Of a stretch of 64,000 nt of DNA, positions 57,605 through 64,000 are shown piece by piece. The position numbers and the translations under genes are program-made. Each line of letters begins with the position of its first letter. The stretch's first letter is position 1. The stretch spans positions 18,183,193 through 18,247,192 of the forward strand of contig NC_060235.2 of NCBI RefSeq assembly GCF_021155775.2, in the 5' to 3' direction. The notes under the pieces were generated by a model. It worked only from the letters and a program-made list of their open reading frames with translations, had not been told where the DNA came from and did not search any database. This DNA comes from Neodiprion pinetum. Its lineage: Eukaryota > Arthropoda > Insecta > Hymenoptera > Diprionidae.

Positions 57605-59688
57605 CACTTCTCGCAAAAATTAAGGGAACAACGAAATTTTCGAAATTTTTTGGTGATTTTCAACAGGCTGTATTTCAGTAAAAAATGGTCGTAAAAAAAA
57701 TAAAAAAAAAAAGCTTTTGAAGCTTGAAGACTCTAGTTTTTGAATTTTTTGGTTAAAAATTTTTCGAAGCACTATTAGCCATGCAATCCTTGGATAAAGC
57801 ACGAAGAAAAAATTTTCAAAATTTTTTACGTTTTTTCTTTCGCTCTACGGGCATGGAAAAATTTTTCCGAGCTAAACCAATGCATAGGTCGCATAGCCTG
57901 TTTATTCAGCTTCAAGATGCTTTTTTTTAAACCTCGATACGACCATTTGTCTTCGAGATATCGAATTTTGAATGCCAAAGCATCCTTTTTCACTCAACTG
58001 CCGATATCTCTGGAACTACTGGTCGCACAGCGAGCCGAAGGGCAGTTTCTTTTTCTGCAGAAAATTTCCTACAAAAATCTGTCAAGGTTGATGTCAAAAA
58101 AATTTTTTTTCCACCTGTAGCGTTAACGTGAAAAAAGAGCAAAAAAATGCCATTTTGCCTTTTTTTGGATAATTGACTGTATCTTCGTCAATATTGGGGG
58201 GAAAGCTTAGGTTAGAAGAAAATTTTACAGCCTAATGTACCCCAAAGGTCCCCCCAAATCGGTAGATCGATCGGTTCAGCGGTTTTCCTGGACCGATTGA
58301 TTGAAATTTTGACAAAATTAAGAGAACAAGGTTCCTTAAGAAACAAAAAGCTTGTTCCCTTGATTTTTTCAAAATTTCAATCAATCGGTCCAGGAAAACC
58401 GCTGAACCGATCAATCTACCGATTTAGGGGGACCTTTGGGGTACATTAGGCTGCAAAATTTTCTTCTAATTTTCTTTTTCTGCAGAAAATTTCCTACAAA
58501 AATCTGTCAAGGTTGATGTCAAAAAAATTTTTTTTCCACCTGTAGCGTTAACGTGAAAAAGAGCAAAAAAATGCCATTTTGCCTTTTTTTGGATAATTGA
58601 CTGTATCTTCGTCAATATTGGGGGGAAAGCTTAGGTTAGAAGAAAATTTTACAGCCTAATGTACCCCAAAGGTCCCCCCAAATCGGTAGATCGATCGGTT
58701 CAGCGGTTTTCCTGGACCGATTGATTGAAATTTTGACAAAATTAAGAGAACAAGGTTCCTTAAGAAACAAAAAGCTTGTTCCCTTGATTTTTTCAAAATT
58801 TCAATCAATCGGTCCAGGAAAACCGCTGAACCGATCAATCTACCGATTTAGGGGGACCTTTGGGGTACATTAGGCTGCAAAATTTTCTTCTAACCTAAGC
58901 TTTCCCCCCAATATTGACGAAGATACAGTCGATTATCCAAAAATTCTTCAAGAACCAAAAACCTTGTTCCCTTAATTTTTTCAAAATTTCAATCAATCGG
59001 TCCAGGAAAACTGCTGAACCGATCGATCTACCGATTTAGGGGGACCTTTGGGGTACATTAGGCTGTAAAATTATCTTCTAACCTAAGCTTTCCCCCCAAT
59101 ATTGACGAAGATACAGTCAATTATCCAAAGAAAGGCAAAATAGCATTTTTTTGCTCTTTTTTCACGTTAACGCTACAGGTGGAAAAAAAATTTTTTTGAC
59201 ATTAACCTTGACCGATTTTTGTAGGAAATTTTCTGCAGAAAAAGAAACTGCCCTTCGGCTCGCTGTGCGACCAGTAGTTCCAGAGATATCGGCAGTTGAG
59301 TGAAAAAGGATCCTTTGGCATTCAAAATTCGATATCTCGAAAACAAATGGTCGTATTGAGGTTTAAAAAAAAGCATCTTGAAGCTGAATAAACAGGCTAT
59401 GCGACCTATGCATTGGTTTAGCTCGGAAAAATTTTTCCATGCCCGTAGAGCGAAAGAAAAAACGTAAAAAATTTTGAAAATTTTTTCTTCGTGCTTTATC
59501 CAAGGATTGCATGGCTAATAGTGCTTCGAAAAATTTTTAACCAAAAAATTCAAAAACTAGAGTCTTCAAGCTTCAAAAGCTTTGTTTTTTTATTTCTTGC
59601 ACGACCATTTTTCACTGAAATACAGCCTGTTGAAAATCACCAAAAAATTGCGAAAATTTTGTTGTTCCCTTAATTTTTGCGAGAAGTA
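57605..59688. mobile_element. 2,084-bp Tc1/mariner-like palindromic element
   Basis: The ends read CACTTCTCGCAAAAATTAAG (left) and, reverse complemented, TACTTCTCGCAAAAATTAAG (right), flanked by TA on both sides, as Tc1/mariner elements require. Almost the whole element is inverted-repeat. The outer arms (57605-58045 and about 59248-59688) are near-perfect reverse complements. The interior contains a roughly 425-bp module that is itself palindromic, duplicated in tandem (from about 58046 and 58471) and followed by a partial inverted copy. Short open frames mirror each other in both arms and are by-products of the palindrome, not genes. Confidence 0.85.
58046..58894. repeat. 425-bp tandem duplication inside the palindromic element
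   Basis: Two direct copies start TTTCTTTTTCTGCAGAAAA at about 58046 and 58471. They differ by a one-base deletion in an A run. Each copy is palindromic around CCGATTTGGGGGG / CCGATTTAGGGGG stretches. Confidence 0.85.
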
Positions 59689-59690
59689 TA

Positions 59691-61901
59691 TTTTGACAAA
59701 CTCGCAGCCTGTGATAATTCGTGACTGGATCTTTGTTTTACTCCTGCTTTTTATTGTTATTCCAATGCGAGTTTTGAACGAACTACGATATTGGTATGTT
59801 AAATGGTACATTTGATTTTATTATGGTCATCTTTCTCTATTATAACTCACTTTGGGATGAATGAAGTCGCGATAACGCTCACTGGTTAGTTTCATAACAT
59901 AGTTATTACTCGAAGCTACGTATTTTATAGCGACTAAATAATATGATATATAACACAATATAAACGGTATGTGTAATGATTAAAAGCTAAAACAGTCTCC
60001 ACTCTAAGTGCTGAGTGCTGTGATTTGAGTAGCAAAGTCTTTTTCTTCTGTTTTTATCTCCTTTTCAATCCAGTCAAATTGTCATGTGATGTGATTACAA
60101 TCATCCAAGACCGTACGCGTCAAACATATAAATATAAATATACGTATACGAATATATATATATAGTATATAGAAAGTCTGTTACTAAAAAACCTCGATAT
60201 GTAACCATCCCTAAGATTAAGTGAAACATAAGATTATGTATAATAATATTGCCTCGGACCACATAGTCACCCTCGCTCACCGGCTCTTTCCTTCTTAGCT
60301 ACATCATCAAATCTTGCACATCATTGTATAAATTAAATTTACCCATCTTCAAATTTTCTCATTTTAATCCTAAATGTTAAAAATACCTGTATATGCACGG
60401 TAATTATCTAAAATTGATTATAATGATGATAATGATGATAATGATATTAATGATAACAACCATAATCATAAGCTAATGAACCAAGTTATCTCTTCAACTC
60501 TACTTAAAACGTGATATGTAAAATCAAACAATAATTTGTATCTAAACGCAGCACTCGTCATTTTCCCTTCTCCTTCTATTTTCCATTCGTTTTATAGTCA
60601 GATTTCAATTTTGATACAAATAATGATATAATAGAACTATCTAACAATACAATATAGCTCTAGTACAAGTGCGCAACAGCCAACGAATTAGATAATCTTG
60701 CTTTTTCGTAGATATCAAATTCTTTTTTCAGAAATGTCCTCATCTTCAAAAGATCACAATCATTATCATGCAATTTGTTTACATGAAGCTATAAAAAAAA
60801 AATTCAAATAAAAATACCATTTCGTTATTATAATAGCGGCCTTTCCACTCTCCCCGAATCTTCATCCATTATAAAATAACAATTTGATATGAAACAACAA
60901 TTCACTAACCACAATGGGACGTACGCATTTAAAAAAGTTACCGATTCAAATTCTAATTCATAAATGAACCGGCTACTTTTAAATTGCCATTCGTTTTTTT
61001 TTTTTTACTTTTTTAAATATTCGGCTAATATTTTAATAAACATACATCATTAATGTCTGTGTATACATAACAACTCTCAACAATCTACGACGACGGGAAT
61101 TACGGGATAATAATCTCATTGACTCATCTCTACATGTTAGCATTCTTGATTGAATAAACGAAGAGGTGTTAAATTCTAGTATAACAAGTTAAAAGCAGCG
61201 TGCACGGTGTTATATTTTTCAAAATTGAATTTTCTATTATGCTTTATAGTTAGCAGCAATGTTTGGCGTAAGTCAAGTAGGTCAGGACATAATTTTCAAC
61301 TTTGATGAATAATTTTTTCTGCCATTTGCTATAAATATATTGAATTCAACTCATTTCAATAGATTTGTAATACGTGAGAGTGCAAGCTCGTAGAATATTT
61401 TTACATTATACAATATTAAATTTAGGGGTCTTTCTTTCATTACAACCTGTCGGTGACTATAAAGATTGGCGAGAGTACCTTTCTTTTTTTCACAATTGAA
61501 TTTTTGTGCCATAGCTGAAACACTTACTCGCCTAACAACTTTTTTTGTGAATTTTCACGGTTTCGTTTACAGCAGCACCAAGTCAGCGGTGAGTATTTGT
61601 CGACCTCGAACTATAATACATATATAAAGTACCGTTGATTGTTATTTGACGCTAAGAATGTGATTAAATGATGTAGATATTCGTACCTAGGAGCTTGTTT
61701 CTTTCTTGGAGACGACAAAACAGAAAAAAAACAAACTCACAAATCAAACGACAATTTAAGATTCACACACGCATACACGCACATACGAGCAAACATACTT
61801 TCTTCATTGGTAGACATATACAATTTGTTTAAAAAGTCGTCAATCAGGTACCGAACCCACATATTAATTCATTATGACTTAATTTTTTCTTCCTTTTTCT
61901 T
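59691..61901. other. Intergenic spacer, 3' side of the SV2-like gene
   Basis: No gene recognised. It contains short AT/TA microsatellites near 60130-60170 and a GAT-rich repeat at about 60418-60460. The part next to 61901 should include the 3' untranslated region of the SV2-like gene. Confidence 0.4.
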
Positions 61902-64000
61902 TCACAAAAAGACAGTATGGGTTTGTGGTAGCTTGAAGGTAGCTATGCTACCGATGAACAATGCCGTCGCTGTCAGAAGTGCTGGCGCTATTAGCGGCGC
62001 GCCAATCAAAGTCTGGTAAGTAGCTGTGCCTATCAAGCCCGATAATCGTATGCCTGCTGTCATGAAGCCAAAACCAGTACACCTTAGAACAACAAAGAAT
62101 GTTTTGATATTTTTCTTCTGGATCTAACAATGAAATGAAGGAAGCGATTTGAGGGATGTAGCAAATATACAGTCTAGTAGCAGAGCTATCAAGACAATAA
62201 TATGACGTCGCGAAATTTTGGAAGATCAAAAAAAGTTAATTCAGAGGAATTTAGTTGACACAGAACTCCCCTGACACAGAAAAAAAAGAAAGAAAAAGAA
62301 AAATTTCAGGTACAATAGCACAATGATTGATGAATTTGAAGAGATCGCATTATTGAATCATTTCGAAAACGAAAAAATTGCATCTTTAACCAATTGTAAC
62401 GAAATAGGGTTCACTATGTTCGTGAATGAATTATCTATAAATTTGTAGAAATAGATTTTGGATAAAGGTGGAGTATTTTTTCATCAAGGTATTGGTTTAC
62501 TGTTCTTCACTCGTTATGATTTCAATAATCACGTGTTTTTGATCAACTGAAATGCCAAATAGAAAAAATATGACAAGCTGTTGGTTTGGAGAGCATTCAT
62601 TTTGTTTGTAATCAGCGCTGGATAATTAACATCGGTCAAATTTTCAGGTTTCAAAATTTTTCTGTGTCAAGGTAATATTGTTTCAACATAATTCAATTTG
62701 ATTAACTTCAGTTGCGCACTTTCAAACCTTCGTTAGGTCGTACTGTTGGCTTGACAGCTCTTGGACTGGACTGCAAATGTTTGATAAATAGTTCTAATGA
62801 GCAACAACTCACCTCAGGTGCGTAGGGAAGCTCTCGACCGTAGCCATGGTCAGTGAGGTCCAGGCGACTGCAAAAACCACAATAAATCCTCCCTCGAAGC
62901 CAAGAATTGCCAAACTGTTTGTGCCCACGAGCATGAGAGAGAGTGCAGCCATAGACGACAGGAACAATGATATGCCTGTGAAACGGAAATGTTTGTTGAC
63001 AAAAGGTTACTATGAGTAGGAAAGAAGACGAAATGCGTGGAAGAGATGAAAGAAATCCCACCAATCATCTTCGGCCGTTGGACAACAGTCAGCGCAAACC
63101 CAGCCAGAGCTGCCGCAGGGACGAAGGCCAGCTGCGCCACGAGATGGCCGTGCAGTGCCTCCTCAATGTATATGTTGTAGTCTAAGTCGAGGCTTGGGCA
63201 CGGACCGCTAAGGCTTAGCTCCGTATTATTCTCCAATTTACATCTAATAAAGACCTGCGCTGACAGATCTGTGTCCACGAATCTAAGTTGCAGACATGGT
63301 AAAAAAAAAGATAAGGCTTGAACATGGCATTATAAAAGAAATTCTTAATCGTAGAATTACAAAGTCCGAAAAAGAAGTCGATTCTTCGACCAACTCTATA
63401 CTCACTTTGAGTCTACAATTGTACTGTCGGTGAAGTGTGTTTTGCTAGATTTAATGCTGCTAAATTCGACATTCTGAAACGTACAGTTGTCAAAATCGAC
63501 GTGGCTGAATATCATCTTTGTAAATCTGAAAATTTAATCGTATCGGATGTTTGTAAAATGTTTGTGAAATGTTTGTGGAATTTTTTTTTAGGAGCAACAT
63601 GATAAAATTCAGTGATGAGGATGGTACAAATATTTGAAGAATGGAAATAAAATTTCAACCACTCACTTGCAGTTGATAAATTTAGAGTTTTTGTATTGAA
63701 GATTTTCCAGAGACCCATTAAAAACTCGTCCATTGTGAGTCTTGTCGGCATAATGTATTGTCTGAGCTTCGTATTCTGTTGCCCTAAGAAGTTTCAAATA
63801 TTCAGGACACCATGCCATCAGACCGTAGAGGCTGTTGTAAAAGACAAGGTAAAATATTAATGAAAAATCAATGGATGAATTTCTACGTGCGAAGGAAAGA
63901 TGTTTCCCACAGTTTTATAAAAATAGGAGAGAAAAAAAAGAAGAGCTCCCTACCCAAATGCGGCAGCTACCCAAATGATGAGTAGAACGATTGTGATGCG
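61902..64000 (-). CDS. SV2-like major-facilitator transporter, C-terminal half (partial)
   Basis: C-terminal part of a synaptic vesicle glycoprotein 2-like protein (MFS fold, 12 membrane segments with a large luminal loop between segments 7 and 8). Exons 63954-64000 (cut by the edge), 63667-63831, 63406-63525, 63062-63282, 62813-62975 and 61902-62082 join in phase. They read ITIVLLIIWVAAAFGLYGLM (segment 7), MAWCPEYLKLL, and then a loop of pentapeptide-like repeats (FINCKF, FDNCTFQNVEF, FTDSTIVDSKFVDTDL) as in SV2. The HGHLVAQLAFVPAAALAGFA segment follows, then RPKMIGISLF, FAVAWTSLTMATVESFPTHL and a last helix pair ending LPQTHTVFL. The repeats and the RxKMIG loop between segments 8 and 9 identify the family. 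Which insect SV2 paralogue it is, and its substrate, cannot be told from this half. Confidence 0.85.

Noticed and set aside
58232..58838. Identical 60-aa frames at 58232 and 58656, and mirrored frames in the outer arms
   Set aside because: They arise from the palindromic, tandemly duplicated transposon, and no protein family is recognisable.

Overview
The window is eukaryotic nuclear DNA, most likely from an insect and probably a hymenopteran (sawfly or wasp grade). The reasons are compact genes with 66-120 nt introns, GT-AG splice signals throughout, conserved insect-style proteins and a dense load of small DNA transposons. There are no operons, ribosome binding sites or CRISPR arrays. The species call is inference; the gene calls rest on reading exons and joining them in phase.

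Left part (1-4981): the last two exons of ribosomal protein S3 (+), then a complete eight-exon protein O-fucosyltransferase 2 gene (-), tail to tail. These are followed by a 333-bp MITE with an 8-bp target duplication and by a Harbinger-like relic containing a hAT MITE.

Centre (4982-40174): the dominant feature is a head-to-tail tandem array of an 8,358-bp unit, four full copies plus the first 1,761 bp of a fifth. Every full unit carries one intact DNAJC21 gene (J-domain co-chaperone of 60S ribosome maturation), a 932-bp TTAA-flanked MITE ending 5 bp beyond its stop codon, and a long hairpin. The copies are almost identical; I found three single-base differences. The layout is L-a-(b-a)x4-R, with a = 1,761 bp and b = 6,597 bp. 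This is what unequal recombination between direct repeats, or reintegration of a circle, would leave.

Right of the array (40175-46663): mostly non-coding, then a three-layer nest of mobile elements. A 338-bp MITE was interrupted by a 1,952-bp LTR-like element (TSD GCGG) and by a 1,965-bp P-element-like transposon (29-bp perfect TIRs, 8-bp TSD GTCCAGAG). The P-like element encodes two tandem THAP zinc-finger domains but no recognisable catalytic region. The nest lies under 300 bp upstream of the next gene.

Genes on the right: carnosine N-methyltransferase (CARNMT1, +, 7 exons), KTI12 (-, 5 exons, one GC-AG intron), a membrane-anchored GH18 chitinase (-, 6 exons) and the C-terminal half of an SV2-like transporter (-, running off the right edge). 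Between them lie a 98-bp TTAA MITE, an 840-bp long-TIR element, a 780-bp MITE and a 2,084-bp Tc1/mariner-like palindrome. The genes are ordinary housekeeping or cell-surface genes with no evident shared pathway, although RpS3, DNAJC21 and KTI12 all touch ribosomes or translation.
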